Source: Chitinophaga agrisoli (lineage in GTDB: Bacteria > Bacteroidota > Bacteroidia > Chitinophagales > Chitinophagaceae). From it: DNA of 64,000 nt. The position numbers and the translations under genes are program-made. The notes beneath the pieces are model-generated. The model saw nothing but the letters and a program-made list of their open reading frames with translations. It had not been told where the DNA came from and did no database searches. The first letter of the stretch is position 1. Each line of letters begins with the position of its first letter. This document shows, in pieces, positions 16,433 through 25,507 of the stretch. The stretch lies in NCBI RefSeq assembly GCF_008386695.1, contig NZ_VUOC01000004.1, positions 1,304,327 through 1,368,326 on the forward strand, read 5' to 3'.

Positions 16433-18839
16433 CCGCTTTTATAGATTGGAAGCTAATGGTAAGCAATGCAATACTGATGGCGGACATGCCCGCCACTACA
16501 AAGATCCACCAGCTGATGGTGGTCTGGTAGGCAAAATCCTGCAGCCATAACCGCATACCCCACCAGGCGATGGGTGAGCCCAGTAATACGGCAATGAGCA
16601 CCAGTTTCAGGAAATCGCGGGAGATAAGCGTGGTTACCTGCGTAACGGAAGCCCCCAGCACTTTGCGGATACTGATCTCTTTACTACGCTGCTCTGCCAT
16701 GAATGCGGAGAGGGCAAATAAGCCCAGGCAAGCCACCACAATAGCCAATATGGCAAACGTGGTGAAGATACGGCCGGTACGTTCCACATCCGCATACATT
16801 TCCGCAAAGCGCTCATCCAGGAAGGAATAACGGAAAGGCTGGTTGGGCGTAAAGTTTTTCCATACGCCGGTAAGGGCCGTCAACAGTTGCTGCATATCAG
16901 CGGTGTGCGCCTTTACAGAAATAATAGAAGGGCTGTTACCCAGGGTCATACAAAGCCCGTCTATACGCGTACGCATAGATTCGAAGTTAAAATCACTCAC
17001 CACGCCAATAACAGTATAGATACCGTTACTATTGGTGATACGTTTGCCCAGCGGATCCTCGCCGTTCGGGAACAGTTTGCCTGCCAGGGTCTGATTCAGG
17101 ATGGCTGCCGCTGAATCAGTAGACATATCTTTCGAAAAATTACGGCCTGCCGCCATATGCATACCCATGGTGGTGATATAGTCGTGATCCACCGTCCAGA
17201 ACTGACCATCGGCGGGGTTATCGTCCCTCATCCTGCCGGCTTTCCAGAACTGGTTGCCGTTACGTTTGGTACCGCTTACAGGCAGAAAATCGCTCACCGC
17301 AACATGTTGTACGCCCGGCAGCTTCAACAGCTCGTCTTTAAATGCGGTCGCCTGTTTGCCCAGGGAATTAGCCCCCTGGATCATTACCACCTGTTCCTTA
17401 TCAAAGCCCAGCTTACGATGCAGGAGAAACTGCATTTGCCGGTAAATGACAACCGTGCCAATGATGAGGATCACGGAAGTAGTGAATTGAAACACGACCA
17501 GGATGCTTCTTAGATTGGAATTTTTAACACCCCTGCTTACACTTCCTTTTAACACCTTCACAGGCTGGAAAGATGACAGGTAAACGGCCGGGTACAAACC
17601 CGCCAGCGTACCCAGGAAAACGGCCGCAGCCGCCAGCACCGGCAATAGCCACCACTCCCGCCAGGGGAACACCAGCGATCTGCCTGCCAGCATATTAAAA
17701 TAAGGCAGCAGTACCCATGCCAGCAAACAACCCAGCAAAATAGAGAGGAAGCTGAACACCAGTGATTCTGCTATGAACTGTTGTATAAGACTGCTGCGGT
17801 CAGCGCCAATGGTTTTCTTCAACCCTACCTCCTTAGCGCGGTTGGCAGACCTGGCAGTGGAAAGGTTGATAAAGTTGATACAGGCTATGATGAGTATAAA
17901 ACAGGCAATAGCGCTGAACAGCCATACAAAACGGATATCACCACTCTCCGAATCGCCATCCATGTTATAGGAGCGCAGGTGGATATCGCCTACCGGCTGT
18001 AGCAGCACATCCAGCTTCAGCGTTTTGCCAAGCCGCTCCACATCTTTAAAGCCAGCCGCCCGCATTGTCGGTATATAGTACTTGTTCAGGATCACCTCCG
18101 TCATCTTCTGCTGCAAACGGGCAATATCTGTGCCGGCACGCAACCGCACGTAATTGTGATAATTGCTGGACATCCAGGAAGGCTGCTCCCCGGGCCATAA
18201 CTCCTTCCCTTTTAAGGTAAGCAGGAAATCAAAACGCTCCAGGTGGCTGTTAGCCGGTATATTTTCCATTACGCCGCCAATGCGGTAAGGTTTGTTTATA
18301 TTATCATTCAGGATCAGCAGCTTGCCTATGGGGTTCTCATGAGGAAAATATTTATCTGCTTTGCGCTTGGAGATCACGATGGTATTGGGCTCATCCAGCG
18401 CATGGGAATTGCCGTAGGCCATAGGCAACTGCAGGAGGTCCATCAGCTCCGGATCTGCATAGGTAAAACCCTCTTCATAGGTGTTCGCCACATCATCTGC
18501 CCGCCGCAACTGGTTGCTGCCGGCGCCGTCGAAAAGGCGGTTAGGCATCAAACGGCCCGCCACTTCCACTTCCGCAAAATCTGCCTTTAATGCGCGCGCC
18601 ATAGGCGGCGGAAAAGATGCGCCCCGCTGTACGTAGCCATTATCGTCCGACATCCCTATTACCCTGTAAATGCGGTCTGCATTGGGATAGGAACGGTCAT
18701 AGCTTAACTCGTTCTTTACGTAGAGCCCTATCAGCACACAGGCGGCAATGCTAAGCGCAAAGCCGCCTATTTTCACGGCAGCATACATTTTCTGCTTACG
18801 CAGCTGCCTGATGGCGATCTTAAAGTAATTTCTGAGCAT
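16395..18839 (-). CDS. FtsX/MacB-type ABC transporter permease
   Basis: An 814-residue inner-membrane protein starting MLRNYFKIAIRQLRKQKMYA at 18839; the frame is open to 18884. It has the double layout of Bacteroidota MacB_PCD-FtsX proteins: a membrane helix near residue 25, a periplasmic domain of about 230 residues, three membrane segments (LFSAIACFILIIACINFINL and two following), a second periplasmic domain, then three more helices ending in VRSLKSE. The FtsX signature AKEVGLKKTIGADR and its repeat SKEISIRKVLGAS mark the two halves. No ATPase gene is adjacent, as is common for this group. Family members extrude peptides, lipoproteins or drugs. It overlaps the amidohydrolase remnant. Confidence 0.9.
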   Translation of the reverse strand: MLRNYFKIAIRQLRKQKMYAAVKIGGFALSIAACVLIGLYVKNELSYDRSYPNADRIYRVIGMSDDNGYVQRGASFPPPMARALKADFAEVEVAGRLMPNRLFDGAGSNQLRRADDVANTYEEGFTYADPELMDLLQLPMAYGNSHALDEPNTIVISKRKADKYFPHENPIGKLLILNDNINKPYRIGGVMENIPANSHLERFDFLLTLKGKELWPGEQPSWMSSNYHNYVRLRAGTDIARLQQKMTEVILNKYYIPTMRAAGFKDVERLGKTLKLDVLLQPVGDIHLRSYNMDGDSESGDIRFVWLFSAIACFILIIACINFINLSTARSANRAKEVGLKKTIGADRSSLIQQFIAESLVFSFLSILLGCLLAWVLLPYFNMLAGRSLVFPWREWWLLPVLAAAAVFLGTLAGLYPAVYLSSFQPVKVLKGSVSRGVKNSNLRSILVVFQFTTSVILIIGTVVIYRQMQFLLHRKLGFDKEQVVMIQGANSLGKQATAFKDELLKLPGVQHVAVSDFLPVSGTKRNGNQFWKAGRMRDDNPADGQFWTVDHDYITTMGMHMAAGRNFSKDMSTDSAAAILNQTLAGKLFPNGEDPLGKRITNSNGIYTVIGVVSDFNFESMRTRIDGLCMTLGNSPSIISVKAHTADMQQLLTALTGVWKNFTPNQPFRYSFLDERFAEMYADVERTGRIFTTFAILAIVVACLGLFALSAFMAEQRSKEISIRKVLGASVTQVTTLISRDFLKLVLIAVLLGSPIAWWGMRLWLQDFAYQTTISWWIFVVAGMSAISIALLTISFQSIKAAIADPVRSLKSE

Positions 18840-19029
18840 GATGGGAGATTTCTGGCAGGGGAAGCACAAACCGGATGCCTGCAAATATCTATGTTGATAA
18901 TCAGTATTTTATCCTATATCCGGCGGTTTGTATGTCCGTTTTTGTGATAAGGCGCGTCCGATTCTGGACACCTGTTTTTAACACGGCCTTAGGGTTTCGT
19001 TTGCTACATTTATTCAAATACCCTGCCCA

Positions 19030-20172
19030 ATGAAACTATATGCGCTTGCCTGCATGGCGTTGCTGTTTGCCTGTAAACCCGCTGCTCCTACTGTCTGGCA
19101 TACCGGCCTTCAATACATTTATGCATATGACAGCAGCCGTCATTTTGATACCGCATCCACTTCTGCCCGGTATTACCGGCCGGTAAAGATAGACCTGTTT
19201 TATCCCACTGAAGACAGCAGCGGCACGCCCATTATCTATGGCGATATTATGGACCAGTATGAAAAACGGATGGACTACCAGGTATCTGCCGACAGTTGCA
19301 AAAAAAGCAGCCGCATGATAGCATCGATATTTACAGAATATATGCATTTGGATTCCGTGGACCGGCTATTGCGCTACCCGTTGACCATTGGATTAAACCG
19401 TACCAGGCCAGCGGGCCATTTCCCCGTCATAATTTATGCCGCCGGCATGAATGGCAGCAGCTGGGAGAATCCCCTGTTATTTGAGCGCCTTACGCAAAAA
19501 GGATATGTAGTGGCCGCCGTTAGTTCTGTGGGACTATTTCCCGGCTTTATGAGCGGGGCGGAAGATATAAAAGAGCAGGTGGAAGATATTCTATTTGTCA
19601 AGAGATTCCTGCAGGACAGCGTACCGTTTGCGGATACCCGCCATACCGGCCTGCTGAGCTGGAGCCTGGGCGGCACCGCCATTACCAAAGCCGCCATGCT
19701 GGATACCAGTATACAATGCCTGCTTTCTTTTGATGGCACAGAAACGCATTATTACGGTTTTGACACTGCCTGGGACCGGCAGTACGATCAAATTTTACAA
19801 CTGCCGCCCTATACGCCGGAAAAGATCAGGATGCCTTACATGTACCTGAGCAGTGGCCGCTCAGGCGATTCTAATTCCATATACTTCTTCCCGGCGCATA
19901 TCAATTCCCGTGATAAGTATTTCCTCCGGTTTGCCAATGCGATCCATGAAGACTTTTCCTGCCTGCCATATATCATACAACGGCAGCAGCCATCGATCAA
20001 AGGTCCTTATCTGCAGAACACTGCTGATATAAGTCAGTTAACACTGTCATTCTTTGATCAATACCTGCAAAAGCAGCCCAAGGCTAACACCGCCGCACTG
20101 ATACAAGATCTGGTAAAACGCGATTCCGTGCAATACAGCACCCTTATACCCTCCCCATCAGCGGGTCGGTAA
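19030..20172 (+). CDS. Lipoprotein alpha/beta hydrolase (PAF-acetylhydrolase-like)
   Basis: A 380-residue lipoprotein with lipobox LLFAC and lipidation at Cys15. The N-terminal region through DLFYPTED and the blocks FPVIIYAAGM and KGYVVAAVSS are those of dienelactone hydrolase/platelet-activating-factor acetylhydrolase relatives. The nucleophile elbow is SWSLGG with Ser212, the first glycine of GxSxG being serine. A DGTE block and an IHEDF segment near residue 305 probably supply the acid and histidine. A lipid ester substrate at the cell envelope is inferred. Its 3' end overlaps the convergent phospholipase C gene by 29 bases. Confidence 0.82.
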   Translation: MKLYALACMALLFACKPAAPTVWHTGLQYIYAYDSSRHFDTASTSARYYRPVKIDLFYPTEDSSGTPIIYGDIMDQYEKRMDYQVSADSCKKSSRMIASIFTEYMHLDSVDRLLRYPLTIGLNRTRPAGHFPVIIYAAGMNGSSWENPLLFERLTQKGYVVAAVSSVGLFPGFMSGAEDIKEQVEDILFVKRFLQDSVPFADTRHTGLLSWSLGGTAITKAAMLDTSIQCLLSFDGTETHYYGFDTAWDRQYDQILQLPPYTPEKIRMPYMYLSSGRSGDSNSIYFFPAHINSRDKYFLRFANAIHEDFSCLPYIIQRQQPSIKGPYLQNTADISQLTLSFFDQYLQKQPKANTAALIQDLVKRDSVQYSTLIPSPSAGR

Positions 20173-22669
20173 AGGAGGGTTTTCCGGTCTCTACACGGCC
20201 GGCATACCGTTGCTCAAATACATCGTTCCCTTTTACCCGTACGCTGCAATCGTACCAGCCATGGCTTTTGCTCAGCTCCAGCACCATACTTTTGGTTTCG
20301 CCGGCTGCCAGTACCTGGGCGCGGGCAGCGGTTTTGTAGGCGTTATCTGAGAGTTGTATGGTGATGGTTTCTTTGCCGTTGTTCTTTAACTCCAGCTGGA
20401 TATTACCACTCAGCTGCGCTTTACCGGCCGCCTGCTGATACTTGCACGCTACCTGCAGCTGCGGGCTATTGGCCGCTCCCATAAACTCCCGGAAAAAGCC
20501 ATTAGGCCCATGTACCTGTAAATGGTATTGCCCGTTCTCAAAATCCGCCAGGCGCCAGCTATCGCCCAGGTCCGCATTGGCTGCCACGCCATAGGACCAT
20601 ACCCGCATATCCTCCCCTTTAAATTTGCCGGGGGCATATACCAGGAAGGGCGCGCCGGCTGCCTGCTGACCAAATACCGCCTGGCTGGCAGCAAAATGAA
20701 TATTAAACTGATCATCCTGCAGCTGCCCATCTACATACAGCTCATAAGGCAACGCATTGGCATGGCGAATGCCTTTTTCCTGCTGTGGCAGTTGCGGCGC
20801 CATGGCAGGGTTTTTATTGATCTGTGCTATCTCTGCCGCCGTGAGTTGTTTAAAGCCCGCCGGTAAGCCTTTGAATTGCGCTTTATGGATGCTTTCTAAA
20901 AAAGCGTCCTTTTCCAGGTACTCCGGCGTATTGATCTTTTCGCCGTTATAGGGCCGGAATACGGAGCTCAGGTCCCCGCATACCGTACGCCGCCAGTCGG
21001 TGATATTGGTTTCTGTAATGGCCTTACCTGTTTTATGCTGCAGGAAATGCTCCAGGAACTGTAAGGCGGAGGTATGATCAAATACCTGGGAATTCACCCA
21101 GCCGCCACGGCTCCAGGGCGAAGCGATCACCAGCGGCACCCGGTACCCTAAACCTATGGAGCTTTCGCGTTTATGCTGCTCATTCTGCCAGGTACGGCGT
21201 GCTTCCTGTGCCTTGTTTACAAATTCCGCGCTGGTATCTATGCCTGCAGATGCCTTGCCGCTGCCCGGATCCTGCGGATTGGGCGCTACAAAAGGCGGCA
21301 CGTGGTCGAAATAACCATCGTTCTCATCATAGGTAAGCACGAAGATGGTCTTCTTCCATACTTCCGGGTTCTGGGTAAGGATGTCCATTACCTCAGATAC
21401 ATACCAGGCGCCATACCAGGCCGCCCCTGGGTGATCGGAGAAATTCTCCGGCGCTACGATCCAGGATACGGTAGGTAACGCGCCCGTCTTCACATCTTCC
21501 CGGAAACGGTGCAGTATATCGCCTTTAGGAACGTTTACTTCGCGGGCGGTATTACCGTCGTTGTATTTTAAAGTGGTCAGCTGGTTAAAGAACTCATCAC
21601 CAACATTCGTACTGAATGCCTTATTGTGCAGGTTCTTCTGGTAAGGGGTTAGCTGTTCATATTTTTCGCGGGTATAGATCTTTTGTTCTGACTGTACGGT
21701 TTTCCATTCCGCTTTTTTCCTGTCCAACTGTCGCTGCAGGCCATCATGGCGTTTATCTGTTGCCGGTACGGCCGCCAGCTGCTGCTCCAGCGCGCTGATC
21801 TCTCCCGGTATTTTGGTGGTAGCGTTTTCCAGGTAACGCAGGTATTTGTCTGACAGCCGTACATTATACTGGCTAAAAAACTCAATGGGATTGTCCGTGA
21901 AATTGGCCAGCCAGGCGTCTTCTTCTGATGTAAAGCCGCCGCCCGCGCTCACATCATTCTGGTAGATCTTCCAGGAAACGCCGTTCTCTTCCAGCCGTTC
22001 CGGGTAGGTTTTCCAGCTTACCATGGAGCCGTAGTCCGCCTCCTCGTTCCATACCAGGGCAGGGCTATTCTCATTTTGCTGCGCGCGGATGGTGCCGCTC
22101 CAAAAATACAGGCGGTTAGGCGTAGTACCCGTGAGCGAGGAACAGAAATGCTGATCGCATACGGTGAAGGCATCTGCCAGGCCGTAGTAAAACGGAAGGT
22201 CCTGCCGGGTATAATGGCCCATGGTGAGGGGCATTTTTGCAAACTCCGGATGGCCTGCTTTTTTAGCTTCCAGCCACTTATCGTATTTACCGTTATTCCG
22301 GGCATCCACCTGGTTGCTCCAGGAGTGGGGCAAAGAGCCCATCCAGGTAATACGGCTGTTTTTTATATCCAAACGGAAAGGGGCATATGTTTCGCCGGCG
22401 GCATTACTTTGCAGCCATACCGTATTTTTATTGGGCAGGCGGATAGCGCGGGGATCATTAAAACCACGCACGCCCTGCAAGGCGCCATAACAGTGGTCAA
22501 AAGAGCGGTTCTCCTGCATCAGGAATACAACATGCTCCGCATCCAGGTAGGTAGTGCCCAGGGCCGGGTTAATGGCCAGGGCCCGCTGTACGGCTGCCGG
22601 TAAAGTTGCAAAACCGGCTGCGCCAGAGAGTAAGGCTGCCTTTTTTATAAAATCCCTTCTGTTATCCAT
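20144..22669 (-). CDS. Phosphocholine-specific phospholipase C, Tat-exported
   Basis: An 841-residue protein. The N-terminus MDNRRDFIKKAALLSGAAGF is a Tat signal with the twin arginine. The phosphoesterase domain has the metal-binding ENRSFDH (53-59), SLTGTTPNRLYFWSG, the WIVAPENFSDHPGAAWYGAW block and YDENDGYFDHVPPF. Two DUF756-type beta domains occupy the C-terminal 200 residues, with a repeated RAQVLAAGE-like and SKSHGWYDCSV pattern. It hydrolyses phosphatidylcholine or sphingomyelin to phosphocholine and a diglyceride or ceramide outside the cytoplasm. It is a stand-alone gene and a paralogue of the gene at 50498. Confidence 0.93.
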   Translation of the reverse strand: MDNRRDFIKKAALLSGAAGFATLPAAVQRALAINPALGTTYLDAEHVVFLMQENRSFDHCYGALQGVRGFNDPRAIRLPNKNTVWLQSNAAGETYAPFRLDIKNSRITWMGSLPHSWSNQVDARNNGKYDKWLEAKKAGHPEFAKMPLTMGHYTRQDLPFYYGLADAFTVCDQHFCSSLTGTTPNRLYFWSGTIRAQQNENSPALVWNEEADYGSMVSWKTYPERLEENGVSWKIYQNDVSAGGGFTSEEDAWLANFTDNPIEFFSQYNVRLSDKYLRYLENATTKIPGEISALEQQLAAVPATDKRHDGLQRQLDRKKAEWKTVQSEQKIYTREKYEQLTPYQKNLHNKAFSTNVGDEFFNQLTTLKYNDGNTAREVNVPKGDILHRFREDVKTGALPTVSWIVAPENFSDHPGAAWYGAWYVSEVMDILTQNPEVWKKTIFVLTYDENDGYFDHVPPFVAPNPQDPGSGKASAGIDTSAEFVNKAQEARRTWQNEQHKRESSIGLGYRVPLVIASPWSRGGWVNSQVFDHTSALQFLEHFLQHKTGKAITETNITDWRRTVCGDLSSVFRPYNGEKINTPEYLEKDAFLESIHKAQFKGLPAGFKQLTAAEIAQINKNPAMAPQLPQQEKGIRHANALPYELYVDGQLQDDQFNIHFAASQAVFGQQAAGAPFLVYAPGKFKGEDMRVWSYGVAANADLGDSWRLADFENGQYHLQVHGPNGFFREFMGAANSPQLQVACKYQQAAGKAQLSGNIQLELKNNGKETITIQLSDNAYKTAARAQVLAAGETKSMVLELSKSHGWYDCSVRVKGNDVFEQRYAGRVETGKPSFTDPLMGRV

Positions 22670-22806
22670 GGTAATCGATAAGTGGTTTGGGTATAAAAAT
22701 ATTGAACATATTGTTAAGTCCCACTGAATTACCAGATTTAAAGAGAAGATAACCTCCGTACCTGAGTAATAATATAATCTGTACTTTAGCGGCCGCAGAT
22801 ATACCT

Positions 22807-23778
22807 ATGAATAAAGAAAAGATTTCCCGGATCATCAAAATTGTTGGTATTCCCTTACTGGTAGCCCTGTTATGCAGAATACTTTTTGGTATTGAAGCGC
22901 TGGGCGCATTGGTCTCGGTTATGTCTATTGCCTTCCTGTTTGGCGTTCCCTATGCCATGGGTGCACTAACTATCCATTTTTCGGGTATGAAAAAGGTGGA
23001 AGATAAATGGTATTGCATATTTGCGCCATGGGTACCAGTACTGGTCTTCTTTGTTATCACCCTGTTGATCTCTCTGGAAGGCTGGGCATGCTGGGTCATG
23101 GCATTACCCATATTCCTGGCCATTTCTTCCCTGGGAGGTATGATAACCGGGCGCACAAAACGCAAAAAACACCAGGGAGAGAACAGCTATATATTACTCG
23201 TCACTTTACTGCCTTTACTCCTCTCCCCTATTGAGCGTATGATAGGTAATATACCCGGTACTTATAAAGCCTATACCTATATAGACATTCAAGCGCCGGC
23301 GAAGACCATATGGGATCATGTAACCCGGGTAAAAGAAATTAATGCCGCGCAGGATAAGGGATGGCTCACGGCATTCCTGGGATTCCCGCGGCCCGTTAAG
23401 GCAGAACTAAATTATGAAGGTGTGGGCGCCTACCGTGAAGCCATCTTTACCAAAGGCCTGGTATTTCATGAGCAGGTGCTTTCTTATAAAGATCAGCAGA
23501 AAATGGTGTTTTCCATTAAAGCCAATCCCCAGGAGATCCCATCAACAACCATGGATAAACATGTGGTGATAGGCGGCGACTATTTTGACGTACTGAATGG
23601 CACATATGAATTGCAGGCGCTGCCCGGAGGCAACGGTTACCGGCTACATTTGTACAGTCATTTTAAACTTAGCACCACCTTTAATTTCTATGCGAGCTGG
23701 TGGGCCAGGTGGATAATGCAGGATATACAAAGCAATATTTTGCAGGTAGTAAAACAGCGGGCAGAAGCAAGACCCTGA
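22807..23778 (+). CDS. Membrane protein with C-terminal SRPBCC-like domain
   Basis: A 323-residue protein in two parts. Residues 10-160 contain about four to five hydrophobic segments, including PLLVALLCRILFGI and PVLVFFVITLLISL. Residues 160-320 read as a polyketide-cyclase/SRPBCC domain: AYTYIDIQAPAKTIWDHVTR, the ligand-cavity strands and a final long helix (WARWIMQDIQSNILQVVKQR). The combination suggests a soluble lipid- or hydrophobe-binding pocket tethered to the membrane. Its last codon and the stop of the VOC gene share the palindrome TGATCA (23776-23781). Confidence 0.78.
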   Translation: MNKEKISRIIKIVGIPLLVALLCRILFGIEALGALVSVMSIAFLFGVPYAMGALTIHFSGMKKVEDKWYCIFAPWVPVLVFFVITLLISLEGWACWVMALPIFLAISSLGGMITGRTKRKKHQGENSYILLVTLLPLLLSPIERMIGNIPGTYKAYTYIDIQAPAKTIWDHVTRVKEINAAQDKGWLTAFLGFPRPVKAELNYEGVGAYREAIFTKGLVFHEQVLSYKDQQKMVFSIKANPQEIPSTTMDKHVVIGGDYFDVLNGTYELQALPGGNGYRLHLYSHFKLSTTFNFYASWWARWIMQDIQSNILQVVKQRAEARP

Positions 23779-24222
23779 TCAATGCGCCTTTGGCTGCGTC
23801 ATACTAAACCAGTTCCCGCAACCATCAGACATAATACATTCTATACCATAAAACTGCTCTACCGGCTCTGATTTGAACTCAACACCCTTGGCCTTCAGTT
23901 CCTCATAAGTAGCGCGGCAATCCGGCGTCTGGAATACGCCGGCGCCCATCAGGCCCCTGTCCAGTAAAAGCTGTATAGCTTTTTGCGCCTCCTCATCCAG
24001 GCCAACGATCGGCATCAGGATGATCTCCAGGTCCGGCTGGTCCGGCGGATTCAAAGTAAGCCAGCGATAGGCAGCATCCGCGGCTTCCTTGGAGGAGTCT
24101 TCGCAGCTGTCTTCCATCATTACATCTGTATTTACTTTAAAGCCCAGCTTATTTACATAAAAATCATAGGCTTTATTCTGGTCCAGTACAAATAAGGTAG
24201 TGTGCGACATTTTTGTGATCAT
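23779..24222 (-). CDS. VOC-family (glyoxalase/bleomycin-resistance fold) protein
   Basis: About 147 residues from the ATG at 24222; the frame is open to 24276 but the upstream part has no homology pattern. A repeated beta-alpha-beta-beta-beta layout is visible: SHTTLFVLDQNKAYDFYVNK then, in the second half, GVFQTPDCRATYEELKAKG and the terminal strand DGCGNWFSMTQP. The family contains metal-dependent glyoxalases, dioxygenases and antibiotic-binding proteins. No metal-ligand set can be fixed from the sequence. It is convergent with the SRPBCC gene. Confidence 0.85.
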   Translation of the reverse strand: MITKMSHTTLFVLDQNKAYDFYVNKLGFKVNTDVMMEDSCEDSSKEAADAAYRWLTLNPPDQPDLEIILMPIVGLDEEAQKAIQLLLDRGLMGAGVFQTPDCRATYEELKAKGVEFKSEPVEQFYGIECIMSDGCGNWFSMTQPKAH

Positions 24223-24349
24223 AACAGTGTAGTTTTTATGGTGGCAAAACAATAACGGGGCGGGATTATGCTTCAAATGTAACGGTTGTCTGCCGTATTT
24301 TATGTATATTCACTACCCCTGTTCCTCTCCCGCTACAAAATAACCAACC

Positions 24350-24715
24350 ATGCAGGAATTTATCCTACTCATCCGCCAAAACGATACGACGCCGGAAGAC
24401 GCGTTACAACAACGGAGCCGGCTTATTGACCAATGGAGCCAGGAACAGGCGCAACAAGGCAGCTATATCACTGCCCACACATTCTGGGATTACGGTTATA
24501 CCATCCATCCTATTGAGGGCACACCCCGGCGTAAGGTAGCGCCCGTTTCCGGCGATGCGGAGATCTGCGGGTATGTGATCATACAGACCGGCACCATCCG
24601 CGAGGCGGCGGAAATTGCCAAAACCTGGCCCGGGCTGGATTACGGCGACTCCGTAGAAGTGCGGGAACTGCGCGATGCCATACAACAGCAACCCTGGCAC
24701 ATGCCCGCAGAATAG
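24350..24715 (+). CDS. YCII/DGPF-related small protein
   Basis: A 121-residue protein that begins MQEFILLIRQNDTTPEDALQ and continues with a conserved pattern PVSGDAEICGYVIIQTGTIR, then EAAEIAKTWP. This is the order of YCII/DGPF proteins, which have a dimeric alpha-beta barrel fold and often sit next to ECF sigma factors. No sigma factor gene is visible here. The reaction is unknown. It is a single gene on the plus strand. Confidence 0.8.
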   Translation: MQEFILLIRQNDTTPEDALQQRSRLIDQWSQEQAQQGSYITAHTFWDYGYTIHPIEGTPRRKVAPVSGDAEICGYVIIQTGTIREAAEIAKTWPGLDYGDSVEVRELRDAIQQQPWHMPAE

Positions 24716-24772
24716 CCGCCGTTTTCCGGTAGTAATTAGCTATCTTGATACCCGCTTAAACGGTACGAATCC

Positions 24773-25507
24773 ATGAACAGGCGAAAGTTTATTGCCAATA
24801 CAGCCCTTAAGGCACTGGGCACCGCCCTGCCACTATCCTTAAACGCCGCCCGCCGGCGCCCGCCCATCAACGATACTTTTGTGATCAATGCCGGCATAGC
24901 CGGTCATAATACCCGGCAGCTGCTAAAACGGCTGGAGAAGGACTGCCTCTCCCACCAGCCGGAGCTGACCATATTACTGGCCGGTACCAACGACAGCCTG
25001 AACAGCGGCAATGCAGTGCCACCGGATGAATATGCGGCCAACATGCTGGAACTGGTAACACGCATCCAGGACTGCGGCAGCCAGGTGCTGATGATGACCC
25101 TGTTGCCTTTTCATACGCCCTACCTGCTTGGCAGACATCCGGCGGCGTTTTTTGGCACTGAAGGACCGGAGAAGAAACGCACCGCTACAAACGCCATTAT
25201 ACAGCATACCGCGTCCGCCCGGCAAACAGCCCTGCTGGACGTAGGGCGCCTGTTCCGGCAGATAGGCAATATTGGCACGGATAGGACGAGCCTGATACGC
25301 AATGAGGCCAATAGCCAGGCAAAGGATGGCGTACACCCAACGGCAGACGGCTACCGGGTAATGGCGCTGGCGCTGTATGATCACATACGGTACCATCTGC
25401 TGCCCACGGGGCGCATTGTGTGTTTTGGAGATAGTATAACGCAGGGAATAGGCGTTACGGCTGAGGAGAACTACCCGGCGTACTTAAGGCGGCTGTTATT
25501 GGATTGA
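24773..25507 (+). CDS. Circularly permuted SGNH/GDSL hydrolase
   Basis: A 244-residue protein with a Tat-like signal (NRRKFIANTALKALGTALP). All four SGNH catalytic blocks are present but in a changed order. Block II is NAGIAG at 39-44, block III GTND at 71-74, block V DGVHP at 185-189, and block I FGDSITQG at 218-225, only about 20 residues before the end. In ordinary SGNH enzymes block I is at the N-terminus and is followed by the NAG block. Here the GDSITQG-to-YPAYLRR stretch, normally N-terminal, is at the C-terminus. The expected catalytic residues, Ser221, Gly44, Asn73, Asp185 and His188, are all kept, so activity as an esterase or lipase is plausible. Its 3' end overlaps the convergent PAP2 gene by 53 bases. 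Confidence 0.8.
   Translation: MNRRKFIANTALKALGTALPLSLNAARRRPPINDTFVINAGIAGHNTRQLLKRLEKDCLSHQPELTILLAGTNDSLNSGNAVPPDEYAANMLELVTRIQDCGSQVLMMTLLPFHTPYLLGRHPAAFFGTEGPEKKRTATNAIIQHTASARQTALLDVGRLFRQIGNIGTDRTSLIRNEANSQAKDGVHPTADGYRVMALALYDHIRYHLLPTGRIVCFGDSITQGIGVTAEENYPAYLRRLLLD

Noticed and set aside
16313-16530. The C-terminal part of the long frame continuing the amidohydrolase start
   Set aside because: After residue 145 the frame reads low-complexity basic sequence and then antisense permease; the true homologous tail is in another frame.
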